Origin: Rhizobiaceae bacterium
GTDB lineage: Bacteria; Pseudomonadota; Alphaproteobacteria; Rhizobiales; Rhizobiaceae
Length of the DNA: 64,000 nucleotides
Direction: 5' to 3'
NCBI GenBank assembly: GCA_019635755.1
Contig: JAHBYW010000001.1
Location: 1 to 64,000, forward strand
The position numbers and the translations under genes are program-made. This document shows, in pieces, positions 19,309-29,893 of this stretch (the first letter of the stretch is position 1; every line of letters starts with the position of its first letter). The notes beneath the pieces were generated by a model. That model did no database searches. It had not been told where the DNA came from and saw only the letters and a program-made list of their open reading frames with translations.

Positions 19309-19448
19309 GGTGCTCCCCTGCCTCTCGAGACAACGGGCGTTTCCTCAAATCACGCCGTGTGCATTTGCCTGCATGCCGTGGCGACGTGCAAGAGATTCGT
19401 AGCTTTTTTTGGACAGCCACTGGTTGATTTTTGGTGACAGGGACGAAA

Positions 19449-19985
19449 TTACCGCACCTGATCGAGCAATCGCTTGCATTCGAGCAGGTCGAAGAGGGCT
19501 TCTTGCAGAAGAGCCCGGTTGTCCCGGGTCAGCTTGCCCTGGTCCGGCGGCACCGGCCCTTCGTCGTCGGCGCGACCAAGCCCGAAGAAGCGGCGGCTCG
19601 GCTTCACCTTCGGCTCGCCGACCAGCATCTCGTCGTCGAGCCGCGGCTGGGCGGCGCTGGTGAGCGGCGCCTCGGCCTTCTTGCGCTGGGCGATCGCCTC
19701 GATCGCCGCGAGATCACCGTTGCCGACCGCGACAATGAACTGGTTGCCATTGTCGCGCAGCAGTTTCTGCACGCCCTTGATGGTGTAGCCCTGCTCGTAG
19801 AGCATGTGGCGAATGCCCTTGATCAGCTCGACGTCCTGGGGCCGGTAGTAGCGGCGCCCGCCACCGCGCTTCATCGGCTTGATCTGCGTGAAGCGGGTTT
19901 CCCAGAAACGCAGGACGTGCTGCGGCAGGTCGAGGTCGTCAGCGACTTCGCTGATCGTCCGGAAGGCGTCGGGGCTCTTGTCCAT
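19449..19985 (-). CDS. MerR-family transcriptional regulator
   Basis: This 178-residue protein has an N-terminal MerR helix-turn-helix: [39 protein letters not shown] and a helix through [13 protein letters not shown]. The C-terminal half is charged and probably flexible, with no metal-binding Cys. The start MDKSPDAF was chosen over upstream Met codons because the family begins close to the HTH. It follows ihfA, an arrangement common in rhizobia, and its target is unknown. Confidence 0.88.
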   Translation of the reverse strand: MDKSPDAFRTISEVADDLDLPQHVLRFWETRFTQIKPMKRGGGRRYYRPQDVELIKGIRHMLYEQGYTIKGVQKLLRDNGNQFIVAVGNGDLAAIEAIAQRKKAEAPLTSAAQPRLDDEMLVGEPKVKPSRRFFGLGRADDEGPVPPDQGKLTRDNRALLQEALFDLLECKRLLDQVR

Positions 19986-20098
19986 GGCGGTCTCGGGAAG
20001 CGGATGCGATTCGAGTGCCATTCGACCGGTTCGGGAGCACTGTTTCAACCCCAGGCCGCCGCTGTCCCCGACGTCGCGTCCCCCACGCCGCCGGTCCG

Positions 20099-20422
20099 TT
20101 ATTTCGAGGTCTTCGCCTTGCCTGTCTGATGTGCCTTCAGGATGCGGCTCTTGAGGACGTTCGACGCCTTGAACGTCATCACCCGGCGCGGAAGGATCGG
20201 CACCTCTTCGCCCGTCTTCGGGTTGCGTCCGACGCGTTCGTTCTTGCTGCGCACGTGGAAGGTGGCGAAAGACGACAGCTTGACCGTTTCGCCACGGACG
20301 ATGGCCTCGCAGATCTCACCCAGGACGGACTCGACGAGTTCGGCTGACTCCGTCCGCGACAGGCCGACCTTGCGGTAGACCGCCTCGGCCAGATCGGCAC
20401 GCGTCAGTGTCTTCCCTCCCAT
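20099..20422 (-). CDS. ihfA: integration host factor subunit alpha
   Basis: This 107-residue DNA-bending protein pairs with IHF-beta. It shows [15 protein letters not shown], the body [20 protein letters not shown] that forms the minor-groove-inserting arm with RNPKTGE, and a basic C-terminus ([10 protein letters not shown]). It acts in nucleoid organisation, recombination and sigma54 promoters. It sits downstream of plsX-fabH on the same strand. Confidence 0.95.
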   Translation of the reverse strand: MGGKTLTRADLAEAVYRKVGLSRTESAELVESVLGEICEAIVRGETVKLSSFATFHVRSKNERVGRNPKTGEEVPILPRRVMTFKASNVLKSRILKAHQTGKAKTSK

Positions 20423-20531
20423 CCGAAGCGTCCCAATCCCTGAAAACAATTACTTGCGGAAAACGCAGGAACGTTAGGGAATTGACCCAATCAGGTCAAG
20501 GACCGAACCCGTTGGGAAGCCTTATGAAAGG

Positions 20532-21503
20532 TTACCAGCGGACGAGCACGGCGCCCCAAGTGAAGCCGCCGCCCATCGCCTCCAGCAGGACCAGATCGTT
20601 CTTCTTGATCCGGCCGTCCGCGACTGCCACCGAAAGGGCGAGCGGCACTGACGCCGCCGAGGTGTTTCCGTGCAGATGCACCGTGGCCACGACCTTCTCG
20701 TCGGGAATGCCGAGCTTGCGCGCCGAGCCGTCGATGATGCGCTTGTTGGCCTGGTGCGGAACGAACCAGTCGATGTCGCCCGCCGTGATGCCCGCTTTTG
20801 CGAAGGTCTCGATCACCACGTCGGTGATCATGCCCACTGCGTGCTTGAACACCTCCCGGCCTTCCATGCGCAGGTGGCCGACGGTTCCGGTGGTCGACGG
20901 TCCGCCGTCGACGAAGAGCTTGTCGCGGTGCGAGCCGTCCGAACGCAGGCTGGCGGCGATGATGCCGCGGTCGGCCGTCGTGCCGCCTCCCTCGGCCGCC
21001 TCCAGGACGAGCGCGCCCGCTCCGTCGCCGAACAGAACGCAGGTCGAGCGGTCATTCCAGTCGAGGATGCGGGAAAACGTCTCGGAACCGATCACCAGGA
21101 CACGCCTGGCCAGCCCGCCGCGAATGTGGAGGTCGGCCGTGGTGATCGCGTAGACGAAGCCGCTGCACACAGCCTGCATGTCGAAGGCGAAGCCGTGACG
21201 CATCCCGAGGCGCTGCTGGATCTCTACCGCGGTCGCCGGGAAGGTGTTGTTCGGCGTGGACGTGGCGAGCACGATCAGGTCGATGTCGGCCGGAGTAAGC
21301 CCGGCGCTGTCAAGCGCGGCGCGCGCGGCCGCCTCGCCCAGCGACGCCGTCGTTTCGTCGTCGGCGGCGATGTGGCGCTGGCGGATTCCCGTGCGCTGAA
21401 CGATCCACTCGTCCGACGTCTCGACGATGCCGTCGAAGTCCTTGTTCGCCATGATGCGGCGAGGAAGCGCGGAGCCAGTCCCGCGCACGATGGATCGGAT
21501 CAA
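20532..21503 (-). CDS. fabH: beta-ketoacyl-ACP synthase III
   Basis: This 323-residue enzyme condenses acetyl-CoA with malonyl-ACP to start fatty acid synthesis. The catalytic triad is visible: Cys113 in DMQAVCSGF, His249 in WFVPHQAN and Asn279 in HGNTSAAS. The start is TTG at 21503 with AAGGGG 7 bases upstream, giving the family N-terminus [14 protein letters not shown]. It is 11 bases after plsX. Confidence 0.95.
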   Translation of the reverse strand: MIRSIVRGTGSALPRRIMANKDFDGIVETSDEWIVQRTGIRQRHIAADDETTASLGEAAARAALDSAGLTPADIDLIVLATSTPNNTFPATAVEIQQRLGMRHGFAFDMQAVCSGFVYAITTADLHIRGGLARRVLVIGSETFSRILDWNDRSTCVLFGDGAGALVLEAAEGGGTTADRGIIAASLRSDGSHRDKLFVDGGPSTTGTVGHLRMEGREVFKHAVGMITDVVIETFAKAGITAGDIDWFVPHQANKRIIDGSARKLGIPDEKVVATVHLHGNTSAASVPLALSVAVADGRIKKNDLVLLEAMGGGFTWGAVLVRW

Positions 21504-21514
21504 AGGCTCGCCCC

Positions 21515-22582
21515 TTATGCTTCGGCCGATCGCGGCTCGGGAACCAGCACGTCGGCGGCCTTGGGCATCCGCGCGTGGTACAATTCCAGATCGGCCTTGA
21601 TCCGCTCGATCAGGCGGTTCCGGACCATGTCGTAGCCGAGCTCGATGGCGGCGCCGAAGCCCTCGTCGTCGGTCCCGCCGTGGCTCTTCACCACGATGCC
21701 GTTGAGGCCGAGGAAGACGCCGCCGTTGCTCTTGCGCGGATCGAGCTTCTCCCGCAGCCGCTGGAACGCGCCGCGGGCGAAGACGTAGCCGATGCGGGCC
21801 ATGAGGGTGCGCGCCATCGCGCCCCTCAGATAGCCTGCAATCTGGCGGGCGGTGCCCTCGGCCGTCTTCAGCGCGATGTTGCCGGCGAAGCCCTCGGTGA
21901 CCACGACGTCGACCGTGCCCTTGGCAATGTCGTCGCCCTCCACGAAGCCGCGATAGTCCAGGGAGGACAGGTTGACCTCGCGCAGAACGCGCCCGGCTTC
22001 CTTGACCTCTTCCTGACCCTTGATCTCCTCGACGCCGACATTGAGGAGGCCAACTGTCGGCCGTTCGATGTCGAACAGCGCCCGCGCCATCGCGGCGCCA
22101 AGGATGGAGAAGTCGACCAGGAGCTGCGCATCGGCGCCGATCGTGGCGCCGACGTCCAGCACGACGCTCTCGCCCCGGGTCGTCGGCCAGATCGCGGCGA
22201 TGGCGGGCCTGTCGATCGACGCCATCGTGCGCAGGCAGAATTTCGACATCGCCATCAAGGCGCCGGTGTTGCCCGCCGACACGCAGACGTCGGCCTCGCC
22301 GTTCTTCACCGCGTCGATGGCACGCCACATGGACGACTTCCAGCGGCCGTGGCGCAGCGCCTGGCTCGGCTTGTCGTCCATTCGGACGGCAATCTCGCAA
22401 TGGGTGAAATCCACCTTGCCGGCAAGCTTCGGCAGCCCGTCGAGGACCGGCTTAACCTGCTCCTCATGCCCGAAGATCACGAAGCGGATGTCCGGCCGGC
22501 GCTCCAGCACCCGCACGAGCGCGGGGATCGTCACGCTCGGTCCGTGATCGCCGCCCATTGCATCAATGGAAATTCGTATCAA
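21515..22582 (-). CDS. plsX: phosphate acyltransferase PlsX
   Basis: This 355-residue peripheral membrane enzyme makes acyl-phosphate from acyl-ACP for phospholipid synthesis. The N-terminal motif [12 protein letters not shown] and the [15 protein letters not shown] and [15 protein letters not shown] segments are typical. The start codon is TTG (22582): the only nearby ATG would delete the first strand of the fold. It is the first gene of plsX-fabH, so phospholipid and fatty-acid initiation are coupled. Confidence 0.94.
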   Translation of the reverse strand: MIRISIDAMGGDHGPSVTIPALVRVLERRPDIRFVIFGHEEQVKPVLDGLPKLAGKVDFTHCEIAVRMDDKPSQALRHGRWKSSMWRAIDAVKNGEADVCVSAGNTGALMAMSKFCLRTMASIDRPAIAAIWPTTRGESVVLDVGATIGADAQLLVDFSILGAAMARALFDIERPTVGLLNVGVEEIKGQEEVKEAGRVLREVNLSSLDYRGFVEGDDIAKGTVDVVVTEGFAGNIALKTAEGTARQIAGYLRGAMARTLMARIGYVFARGAFQRLREKLDPRKSNGGVFLGLNGIVVKSHGGTDDEGFGAAIELGYDMVRNRLIERIKADLELYHARMPKAADVLVPEPRSAEA

Positions 22583-22695
22583 GGCGTCGACTTACTCGCG
22601 AATGCCCGCGCCGCGGGACTGGGTGGAGTGGAGCCGGGCGAAAATAGCCGTTTTGATGCCCGGCACAACCGCAATTCCTGTTCCGGCAGGGGATT

Positions 22696-23250
22696 TCAGG
22701 ACCTGGGCTTCAGGGATCTGAGCTTCTCGAACAGCTGGCCACGATCCCCGGCCTCTTCGCCAACGCCCTCCTGCGGCACCTCGGCGCCCGCCTTGCGCGG
22801 ATACGGGTCGATCGCCAGCGCGAAGAATTGCTCCGCCAGGGCACCGACATCGATGCTGTCGCCGGCGAATGGTTCGGGACCGTCCGGACCCTCGGCATCG
22901 AGCACCATCTCGCCTCCGGCCTGGAACGGCGGGGCGGCCAGGCGGGAATCCTCCGGCACGAAAAGGCCGCTGACCTCCTCCGAGATCACGGCGTCGAGCG
23001 GTTCGAGCGTGACCACGCAGGCCTGGGTGATGCGCGCCTCGACACGCCCGGAGACGCGCACGCCACCGCTTTTCCACGGTGCGACGACCAGGTCGGCACG
23101 GTAGCTCTCCACGCTCTCAAGCCCGTGGTCGGCGGCAAGCTCGGCACGCTGCGCCTCGTCAGCCTCGATCGTCACCGGCATGCCGTTCTTTGGCAGCCGC
23201 GCCACGTGGGCGACGAACGACACCGGGCTCGCGGTGGTGGTGGCGGTCAC
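22696..23250 (-). CDS. DUF177/YceD family protein
   Basis: This 184-residue protein has the family pattern VSGRVEARITQACVVTLEPLD with the conserved Cys and the acidic C-terminal FALAIDPYPRKAGAEVP. YceD proteins are linked to 23S rRNA/L32 and membrane biogenesis; the role here is inferred. It starts at GTG with GGGAGAT upstream and overlaps the preceding chaperone gene by 4 bases (GTGA). It lies upstream of plsX, as usual. Confidence 0.85.
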   Translation of the reverse strand: MTATTTASPVSFVAHVARLPKNGMPVTIEADEAQRAELAADHGLESVESYRADLVVAPWKSGGVRVSGRVEARITQACVVTLEPLDAVISEEVSGLFVPEDSRLAAPPFQAGGEMVLDAEGPDGPEPFAGDSIDVGALAEQFFALAIDPYPRKAGAEVPQEGVGEEAGDRGQLFEKLRSLKPRS

Positions 23251-23837
23251 GGTGCGATCTCCCGCGGGGCCGTCAGGCCGACGCGCCCCGCCTGCAGCCC
23301 GTCCAGCGCCTGCTCGTCCAGCGCCTTCGCGACGGCCTGGACGTGCCGCGCCAGTTCGCCGGCTTCGGGCCACGCGGCCGCGTCAGGACGGACGTTCCGG
23401 GTGAGCGCGGCGGCCAGCGCCTCGGCGTCGTCGCGGTCGAGCGCCTCGCCGTAGGACGCGACGCGGCCATAGAACATCCGCGCCAGCTTCTTCATCCGCT
23501 TCGGCACGCCCAGGTCGCCGATGCCCAGCTCGCGCAGCGAGTGGTCGACCTCGCGGAAAAAGCCGTCCGTCAGCTCCTGTGCGATCTCCTGCAGCGGCCC
23601 GGCGGCTCCACGGATACGCCGGAGGACAAGGAACAGATGCAGCGAGATCATCTCGAACCGACCGAGCGGCGTGTCGGGAACCGAGAAGGCCGAATAAAGC
23701 ATGGGCTGCCGCGCGGCCGCCACGATTTGTTCGTACAGCGCGTCGGCGATCAGTTTCGCGTCGCTCTCCCGGCGGGCAAACAGCCGCCCCAGCAGAGTGC
23801 GTCGCTTCGTCGGGATCGGGGTGGGGTCAGGTTGCAT
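23247..23837 (-). CDS. ubiquinol-cytochrome c chaperone (CBP3-like)
   Basis: This 196-residue protein belongs to the Ubiq_cyt_C_chap family: ALYEQIVAAARQPMLYSAF, RFEMISLHLFLVLRRIR, FREVDHSLRELGIGD and the MKKLARMFYGRVASYGEAL helix are all visible. It is expected to aid cytochrome bc1 assembly. It forms a two-gene unit with the DUF177 gene by a GTGA overlap and is divergent from bamE. Confidence 0.88.
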   Translation of the reverse strand: MQPDPTPIPTKRRTLLGRLFARRESDAKLIADALYEQIVAAARQPMLYSAFSVPDTPLGRFEMISLHLFLVLRRIRGAAGPLQEIAQELTDGFFREVDHSLRELGIGDLGVPKRMKKLARMFYGRVASYGEALDRDDAEALAAALTRNVRPDAAAWPEAGELARHVQAVAKALDEQALDGLQAGRVGLTAPREIAP

Positions 23838-23900
23838 CGTTTGCGGAGCTGGTTTACCGGTTTCGCGCCGCGGGGCAAGCCGGGGCCGAAGCGGAATGGC

Positions 23901-24419
23901 ATGGAGTTGTCGTTGCAGTCGCCAATTTTCAAGGTCTACCGCGTCAGGCAGCCGATCTGCATTGCCCTTGCCCTGTCGGGCGCGCTCGCCGTCACCGGCT
24001 GCACCGCCTCCAAGGCTCTCAATCCTCGCGAAACGCTCAACCAGGGCTACGTCGTCGACCAGGAGTCGCTCGACCTGGTGCCGGTCGGGTCAAGCCGCGA
24101 GCAGGTCCTGCTCGCGCTCGGCACGCCGTCGACCACCGCGACCTTCGACAACGAGGTGTTCTATTACATTTCCCAGACCCGCGTGCGGAATGCCGCCTTC
24201 ATGAATCCGCGCCTTGTCGACCAGCGCGTTCTGGCGGTCTATTTCGGGCCCGACAGCCGCGTCGCCAACATCGCCAACTACGGCATGAAGGACGGCAGGG
24301 TCTTCGACTTCGTCTCGCGGACGACGCCGACCGGCGGCAAGGACCAGAACTTCATCGGCCAGCTGCTGACCGGCGTCGGCGGCATGGTCGGCGGGCTCAA
24401 CCCGCTCGGGAACAAATAG
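23901..24419 (+). CDS. bamE: outer membrane assembly lipoprotein BamE (SmpA/OmlA)
   Basis: This 172-residue protein has a signal peptide with lipobox LAVTGCTAS (Cys near residue 34). The BamE fold follows: LDLVPVGSSREQVLLALGTPS, TFDNEVFYYIS and VLAVYFGPDSRVANIANYG. It is an accessory lipoprotein of the BAM complex that folds outer-membrane beta-barrels. The Gly-rich C-terminal GQLLTGVGGMVGGLNPLG tail is typical of alphaproteobacterial members. A bidirectional terminator follows. Confidence 0.9.
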   Translation: MELSLQSPIFKVYRVRQPICIALALSGALAVTGCTASKALNPRETLNQGYVVDQESLDLVPVGSSREQVLLALGTPSTTATFDNEVFYYISQTRVRNAAFMNPRLVDQRVLAVYFGPDSRVANIANYGMKDGRVFDFVSRTTPTGGKDQNFIGQLLTGVGGMVGGLNPLGNK

Positions 24420-24473
24420 GACCCACCGCCGACGGGAGTCTTCTCGCCGGCCTGGCTTCGTACGTCGCAGAAA

Positions 24474-24505
24474 AAAGACCCGCGGGATCGCTCCCGCGGG
24501 TCTTT
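24474..24505. terminator. bidirectional terminator between bamE and hppA
   Basis: AAAGACCCGCGGGA and TCCCGCGGGTCTTT pair perfectly over 14 bp around TCGC, with A-run on one side and T-run on the other. It can end both converging transcripts. Confidence 0.9.
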
Positions 24506-24526
24506 GTCTTTCAGCCGTTCTTACGC

Positions 24527-26671
24527 CTAGCTGTGGGCCAGGACGGCCAGCAGCAGAAGCGCCACGATGTTGGTGATCTTGATGGCCGGGTTCACGGCCG
24601 GGCCGGCGGTGTCCTTGTACGGATCGCCGACCGTGTCACCGGTGACCGACGCCTTGTGGGCCTCGGACCCCTTCAGGTGCTTGACTCCGTCCTTGTCGGT
24701 GAAGCCGTCCTCGAACGACTTCTTGGCGTTGTCCCATGCGCCGCCGCCCGAGGTCATCGAGATGGCGACGAACAGGCCGTTGACGATCACGCCGAGCAGC
24801 GAGGCGCCGAGCGCGGCGAAGGCATGCGCCTTGTTGCCGCCGGACACCAGCAGCACGCCGAAATAGACGACCAGCGGCGCCAGAACCGGCAGCAGCGACG
24901 GGATGATCATCTCCTTGATCGCCGCGCGGGTCAGGATGTCGACCGCGCGCGCATAGTCCGGCTTGTCGGTGCCCTGCATTATGCCCGGCTTCTCGCGGAA
25001 CTGCTTGCGCACCTCTTCCACGATCGAGCCGGCCGCACGGCCGACGGCGGTCATCGCGATGCCGCCGAACAGGTACGGGATCAGGCCGCCGAAGATCAGG
25101 CCGGCGACCACGTACGGGTTCGACAGCGAGAACGAGACGGTGCCCAGCCCTTCGAAGTACGGGTACTGCGTGGCATTGGCCGCGAAGTACTGCAGGTCGT
25201 AGCTGTAGGCCGCGAACAGCACCAGCGCGCCGAGACCGGCCGAGCCGATCGCGTAGCCCTTTGTGACCGCCTTCGTCGTGTTGCCGACCGCGTCCAGGGC
25301 GTCCGTAGAATGACGGACTTCCTTCGGCAGGCCCGACATCTCGGCGATGCCACCGGCATTGTCGGTGACAGGGCCGAAGGCGTCGAGGGCGACGATCATG
25401 CCGGCGAGGCCGAGCATCGTAGTCACGGCGATCGCGGTGCCGAACAGGCCGGCCAGCTGGAACGTCGAGATGATGCCTGCAACGATCACGATCGCCGGCA
25501 ACGCGGTCGATTCCAGCGACACGGCGAGACCCTGGATGACGTTGGTGCCGTGGCCGGTCACCGACGCCTGGGCGATCGAGTTTACCGGGCGCTTGTTGGT
25601 GCCCGTGTAGTACTCCGTGATCACCACGATCAGCGCCGTCACCACGAGGCCGATCAGGCCGCAGATGAACAGGTTCTGGCCCGTGATGGTCACGCCGTCT
25701 ACGACACCGACATCGCCCCAGCCGATCGTCATGGAGGTCGCGCCGCCGAGACCGACGACCGACAGGACGCCGGTCACGATCAGGCCTTTGTAGAGCGCAC
25801 CCATGATCGAGCCGGACGAGCCGAGCTTGACGAAGAAGGTGCCGACGATCGAGGTCAGGATGCAGGCGCCGCAGATGGCCAGCGGGTAGAGCATGACCTC
25901 GGAGAGGTTCGCCGCCGTGCCGAAGAAGATCGCGGCCAAAACCATCGTCGCGACGACGGTCACCGCGTAGGTCTCGAACAGGTCGGCCGCCATGCCGGCG
26001 CAGTCGCCGACATTGTCGCCGACGTTGTCGGCGATCGTCGCCGGGTTACGCGGATCGTCTTCCGGGATGCCCGCTTCCACCTTGCCGACGAGGTCGCCGC
26101 CGACGTCCGCGCCCTTGGTGAAGATGCCGCCGCCGAGACGCGCGAAGATCGAGATCAGCGAAGCGCCGAAGCCCAGCGCCACCAGCGCGTCGATGACGGT
26201 GCGGTCGGCGGGCGAGTAGCCGAGCGGTCCGACCAGGATCCAGTAGTAGACCGCAACGCCCAGCAGCGCGAGGCCGGCCACAAGCATGCCGGTGATCGCG
26301 CCCGACTTGAAGGCGATGTCCAGGCCGGCGGCCAGGCTGTTCGAGGCCGCCTGCGCGGTCCGCACGTTGGCGCGGACCGAGACGTGCATGCCGATGAAGC
26401 CGGCGGCGCCGGACAGAAGGGCACCGATCAGGAAGCCGATTGCGGCGGTGCCGGTCAGGAGCCACCACGCGAGGAGGAACACCACGGCGCCTACGATGGC
26501 GATGGTGGTGTACTGGCGCGCGAGATAGGCCTGCGCGCCCTCGCGGATCGCCGCGGCGATCTCCTGCATGCGCGCATTGCCCTGATCCGAAGCTAGCACC
26601 GACCGCGTCGCCCAGATCGCATAGAGGATCGAGAGCAAGCCGCAGGCGATGACGACATAAAGCATGGTCAT
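24527..26671 (-). CDS. hppA: membrane-bound proton-translocating pyrophosphatase
   Basis: This is an approximately 714-residue, 16-helix membrane enzyme that pumps H+ with energy from pyrophosphate. The PPi site is clear: [20 protein letters not shown] and [19 protein letters not shown]. The segment [10 protein letters not shown] carries Lys at the position that is Ala in K+-dependent enzymes, so it should be the K+-independent type. The start [13 protein letters not shown] begins the first helix. Confidence 0.95.
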   Translation of the reverse strand: MTMLYVVIACGLLSILYAIWATRSVLASDQGNARMQEIAAAIREGAQAYLARQYTTIAIVGAVVFLLAWWLLTGTAAIGFLIGALLSGAAGFIGMHVSVRANVRTAQAASNSLAAGLDIAFKSGAITGMLVAGLALLGVAVYYWILVGPLGYSPADRTVIDALVALGFGASLISIFARLGGGIFTKGADVGGDLVGKVEAGIPEDDPRNPATIADNVGDNVGDCAGMAADLFETYAVTVVATMVLAAIFFGTAANLSEVMLYPLAICGACILTSIVGTFFVKLGSSGSIMGALYKGLIVTGVLSVVGLGGATSMTIGWGDVGVVDGVTITGQNLFICGLIGLVVTALIVVITEYYTGTNKRPVNSIAQASVTGHGTNVIQGLAVSLESTALPAIVIVAGIISTFQLAGLFGTAIAVTTMLGLAGMIVALDAFGPVTDNAGGIAEMSGLPKEVRHSTDALDAVGNTTKAVTKGYAIGSAGLGALVLFAAYSYDLQYFAANATQYPYFEGLGTVSFSLSNPYVVAGLIFGGLIPYLFGGIAMTAVGRAAGSIVEEVRKQFREKPGIMQGTDKPDYARAVDILTRAAIKEMIIPSLLPVLAPLVVYFGVLLVSGGNKAHAFAALGASLLGVIVNGLFVAISMTSGGGAWDNAKKSFEDGFTDKDGVKHLKGSEAHKASVTGDTVGDPYKDTAGPAVNPAIKITNIVALLLLAVLAHS

Positions 26672-26912
26672 TGCCGAGATTTCCCTGAATTCTGGTCCGA
26701 AGGAACCCCTCCCGGACCGGCGTGGAGGAAGCCGGCCGGCAACGAGCCGCCCGGTCAATCGCTGCGGCTTATGCGAAAGCGATTGCCGGTCGTCAACACC
26801 GATTGCCGCATTTTGGACCAGATTCAGCGCTGGCGCGCGTCACGCCGATTTTGCAAATCGATTTAGGCACTTCGCCGCGCAGGGCGAAGTGCAGAATCAG
26901 CGTGCCGATGCG

Positions 26913-27278
26913 TCAGCCCTGCCAGCAGGTGAAGGGGGACGCGCCGGAGAAGAAGATGACCGGGGTGCCGTCCGTGGCCGGCGTCGTCTCGCCGACCACC
27001 TGGTATACGGTCAGAAGCGGGCCCGACAGCGGCGTGATGACGTTGCCGTTCTCGGCGTACTCGCCCGACCCGTTGCCGGGGTCGCCCGGCTTGATGTCCC
27101 AGACGGTGTTCTTGGCGACGACGAACTCGTAGGACGAGCCCGATACGGTCAGCGTTCCGATCGGAATGTCGCCGGACATCTTGCAGCGCCAGCGCTCGTT
27201 CGGCAGCGAATGGGCCGACTGGACGGCGAGCAACCCACCGACGGCCGCGGCGGCAGCGAGGAAAAGCGGCCGCCTCAT
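26913..27278 (-). CDS. small secreted hypothetical protein, 121 residues
   Basis: It has a clear signal peptide (MRRPLFLAAAAAVGGLLAV, cleavage near QSAHS) and a short mature domain of about 97 residues with two Cys, one in RWRCKMS and one in the C-terminal FTCWQG, likely disulfide-bonded. I do not recognise the family. Its ATG overlaps the stop of the preceding secreted protein gene (ATGA), so the two are made together. Confidence 0.72.
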   Translation of the reverse strand: MRRPLFLAAAAAVGGLLAVQSAHSLPNERWRCKMSGDIPIGTLTVSGSSYEFVVAKNTVWDIKPGDPGNGSGEYAENGNVITPLSGPLLTVYQVVGETTPATDGTPVIFFSGASPFTCWQG

Positions 27279-27637
27279 AGCGGGATCTCGTCGAGGATCG
27301 CCTGGATCTGGGGCACCCACTTCGCGCAATAGGCGTCGGCGCCGGCATCGTAGGAATCGAACGCCTCGTCGTACCACTTGTCGTCGAGGGTGTCCGTGGA
27401 AATGCCGAGTCGGGCCGCGAGGAGGTCGGTGACGCGGGTCAACCGGTCGCCATCGCTTTCGGAAACGTTCGCGTCGGAGCAGTTGGCGACCGCAACGCCG
27501 GCGCCGATCACCTGGGCGAGCAGACGCTCGGCGTCGGCGGTCGGCAGCGTGGCGATCTCGACCCGAGCGGATGCGGCGCCGGACACAAGGACAAGACCCA
27601 TGGCCGCGCATGCGGCCAGATATCGATGCACTTTCAT
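27275..27637 (-). CDS. small secreted hypothetical protein, 120 residues
   Basis: It has a signal peptide (MKVHRYLAACAAMGLVLVSG, cleavage near ASARV) followed by a helical acidic domain with two Cys (VANCSD and AYCAKWVPQ). No family is recognised. It is the first gene of a two-gene operon with the 121-residue secreted protein. The ATG at 27637 was preferred over a TTG six codons upstream. Confidence 0.7.
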   Translation of the reverse strand: MKVHRYLAACAAMGLVLVSGAASARVEIATLPTADAERLLAQVIGAGVAVANCSDANVSESDGDRLTRVTDLLAARLGISTDTLDDKWYDEAFDSYDAGADAYCAKWVPQIQAILDEIPL

Positions 27638-27720
27638 GTGGATGCTGACCCTCAAAATCAGAATGCGGGGTCTGGGTAGATGAGGGCCGCGCCGGTTTCA
27701 AGCCGTGTCGGCGGCGGTTC

Positions 27721-28917
27721 CTAGGCAGTTCTGCGGCGCGCGAGCGACAGCACCACCAGCGACGCCAGGCAGACGAACGTCACCGGGAAGACCACCCAGT
27801 TCAGCATGTCCCATCCCCAGGCGTTGTAGGTCGCTCCGGACGCCAGCGACGCCAGCGCGACGCAGCTGAACAGGACGAAATCGTGGAAGCCCTGGGCGCG
27901 TCCCTTCTCCGACGGGCGATAGGTCTCCGCGACCATCGCGGTGGCACCGATGAAGCCGAAGTTCCAGCCGAGCCCCAGCAGGATGAGCGCGGTCCAGAAC
28001 TGCCAGAGCTGGATGCCCGACAGCGCGACGATCGCGCAGGCGACAAGCAGGAATAGCCCGGCGCCCATGACGTTCTCGACGCCGAAGCGCTGGATGATGC
28101 GGCCGGTCACGAAGCTCGGCGCGAACATGGCCATCACGTGCCAGGAGATGCCGAGCGTCGCCTCGTCCGGGCTGAAGCCGCAGCCGACCATGGCAAGCGG
28201 TGCGCCGGTCATCACGAAGGTCATCAGCGCATAGGAGCCGACGCCGCACAGCAGCGCGACGGCGAAGCGCGGCTGACTGACGATGACCGAGAGCGGCCGG
28301 GCGTCGGCGCCGTCCGCCACGGCTGCTGGCCCGGCGGTCTCGCGCGGCAGGAACAGCAGGATGCCGGCACCGATCGCCGCCAGCACGATGATGGACGCGA
28401 ACGATCCGGCGAACATCACCGGCGCGAAGGCTTCGCGGGTGAAGATCACGATCTGGGGCCCGAGAATGGCGGTGATCACGCCGCCGGCCAGAACGAAGGA
28501 GATCGCCCGCGCCTTGAACTGCGGCGGCGCATTGTCGGCCGCGGCGAAGCGGAACTGCTGCACGAATGCGCCGCCGACGCCGACGGCGAGCAGGCCGAAC
28601 ACGAAGAGCCAGAAGCTGCCGCGGAACAATGCCAGCGTCGCGATCGCGCCGCCGAAGGCGGTGACCAGCGTGCCGAACATGAACCCGCCGCGCGTGCCCA
28701 CGCCTCTGAGGATTGCCGCCGCGGGAAGCGCACCGAGCGCCACGCCGACATTGAAGCCGGTCACCGGCGCCGTCGCGAGCGACTTGTCGGCGTCGAGCAG
28801 GTAGTGGCCCGCGAGCGCGCCCATCGAAATGGCGATCGGCGCGGCCGATCCGATGATGGCCTGGGACGTTGCCAGGACAAGCGCCGTACGGCGCGCCCGG
28901 GATTCCGGCTGCGTCAT
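27721..28917 (-). CDS. MFS transporter, 12 helices
   Basis: This 398-residue transporter has a canonical MFS layout with [20 protein letters not shown] and a loop of the [12 protein letters not shown] type between helices 2 and 3. A central cytoplasmic loop lies near [10 protein letters not shown]. The substrate is unknown. It overlaps nusB by 4 bases (ATGA), an unusual coupling of a transporter to an antitermination factor that is nonetheless seen in relatives. Confidence 0.85.
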   Translation of the reverse strand: MTQPESRARRTALVLATSQAIIGSAAPIAISMGALAGHYLLDADKSLATAPVTGFNVGVALGALPAAAILRGVGTRGGFMFGTLVTAFGGAIATLALFRGSFWLFVFGLLAVGVGGAFVQQFRFAAADNAPPQFKARAISFVLAGGVITAILGPQIVIFTREAFAPVMFAGSFASIIVLAAIGAGILLFLPRETAGPAAVADGADARPLSVIVSQPRFAVALLCGVGSYALMTFVMTGAPLAMVGCGFSPDEATLGISWHVMAMFAPSFVTGRIIQRFGVENVMGAGLFLLVACAIVALSGIQLWQFWTALILLGLGWNFGFIGATAMVAETYRPSEKGRAQGFHDFVLFSCVALASLASGATYNAWGWDMLNWVVFPVTFVCLASLVVLSLARRRTA

Positions 28918-29402
28918 TCTCTCGGCGTGGTCGTCCCGCGCCCCTCTCCACGAACCCTGCGCGCGACACGATCGAGGACGGCGTTGACGAGCTTCGGCTC
29001 GTCGTCCTCGTAGAACGCCTTCGCGATATCCACATACTCCGAGACGATGACGGCGACGGGCACGTCCTCGCGCTTCATCAATTCGTAGACGCCGGCACGC
29101 AGGATCGCGCGCAGCGTCGAGTCCAGGCGCGACAGCGGCCAGTCCTCGGTCAGCGCCTGGCGGATGATCGGGTCCACCGTCTTCTGGTTCTCGACGACGC
29201 CAGCGAGGATCGCGCGAAACCACTGCGCGTCAGCCTCCCGGTAGAGCGCGCCGTCGACCTCCTTGCCCAGGCGGAACGCCTCGTATTCCGCGGCGATCTC
29301 CAGGAGGCCGCTGCCGGCGACATCCATCTGGTAGAGCGCCTGTACGGCGGCCAGGCGGGCGGCGCCGCGTTTGTTGGCCTGTCTCAGCGCGGGCTCGGAC
29401 AC
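28914..29402 (-). CDS. nusB: transcription antitermination factor NusB
   Basis: This 162-residue RNA-binding factor works with NusE (S10) on boxA of rRNA leaders. It shows [13 protein letters not shown], the helix [19 protein letters not shown] and [13 protein letters not shown] followed by [14 protein letters not shown]. It starts at GTG 2 bases after ribH, so it sits at the end of the riboflavin operon as in many alphaproteobacteria. Confidence 0.93.
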   Translation of the reverse strand: MSEPALRQANKRGAARLAAVQALYQMDVAGSGLLEIAAEYEAFRLGKEVDGALYREADAQWFRAILAGVVENQKTVDPIIRQALTEDWPLSRLDSTLRAILRAGVYELMKREDVPVAVIVSEYVDIAKAFYEDDEPKLVNAVLDRVARRVRGEGRGTTTPRE

Positions 29403-29404
29403 GA

Positions 29405-29893
29405 TCAGGCTCCAAAACGCTCGCGATGCGCGATCATGGTGAGCGCCGCGCGCGCGGCGAAGCCGCCTTTGTCGCCTTCCGTCTTGCGGGCGCGCACCCA
29501 GGCCTGTTCCTCGTTCTCCGTGGTCAGGATGCCGTTGCCGATCGCCAGCGACTCCTCGACCGCGAGGTCCATCAGCGCCCGACTCGACTCGTTGGCGACG
29601 ATGTCGAAATGATAGGTGTCGCCACGAATGACGGTGCCCAGCGCGACATAGCCATCATAGCCGGTGCCGCCCTCCTCTTCGCCGTCGAGCGCAAAGGAAA
29701 TGACCGCCGGGATCTCCAGCGATCCGGGAACCGTCACGATGTCGTAGGTCGCGCCGGCCTCGTCCAGCGCGCCGGTCGCGCCGTCCAGCAGCGCGTCCGC
29801 GAGGCCATCGTGGAACCGTGCCTCGATGACGAGGAGATGCGGCTTCTTGTGCGGGCGGATGAACGCCTTGCCGTGTTGCGCGGTGCCGGCCAT
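29405..29893 (-). CDS. ribH: 6,7-dimethyl-8-ribityllumazine synthase
   Basis: This 162-residue enzyme condenses the butanone phosphate and the pyrimidine intermediate of riboflavin synthesis. Motifs include [15 protein letters not shown], the phosphate site [14 protein letters not shown] with the catalytic His, and [14 protein letters not shown]. The start MAGTAQHG was chosen for its family fit. It is next to ribE and nusB on the same strand. Confidence 0.95.
   Translation of the reverse strand: MAGTAQHGKAFIRPHKKPHLLVIEARFHDGLADALLDGATGALDEAGATYDIVTVPGSLEIPAVISFALDGEEEGGTGYDGYVALGTVIRGDTYHFDIVANESSRALMDLAVEESLAIGNGILTTENEEQAWVRARKTEGDKGGFAARAALTMIAHRERFGA

Noticed and set aside
23579-26596. 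A plus-strand open frame of about 1000 codons antisense to hppA
   Set aside because: It is the complement of a well-supported gene in GC-rich DNA; its composition is Arg/Gln/His-rich, and it has no domain. The same applies to the long plus-strand frame at 3915-6605.
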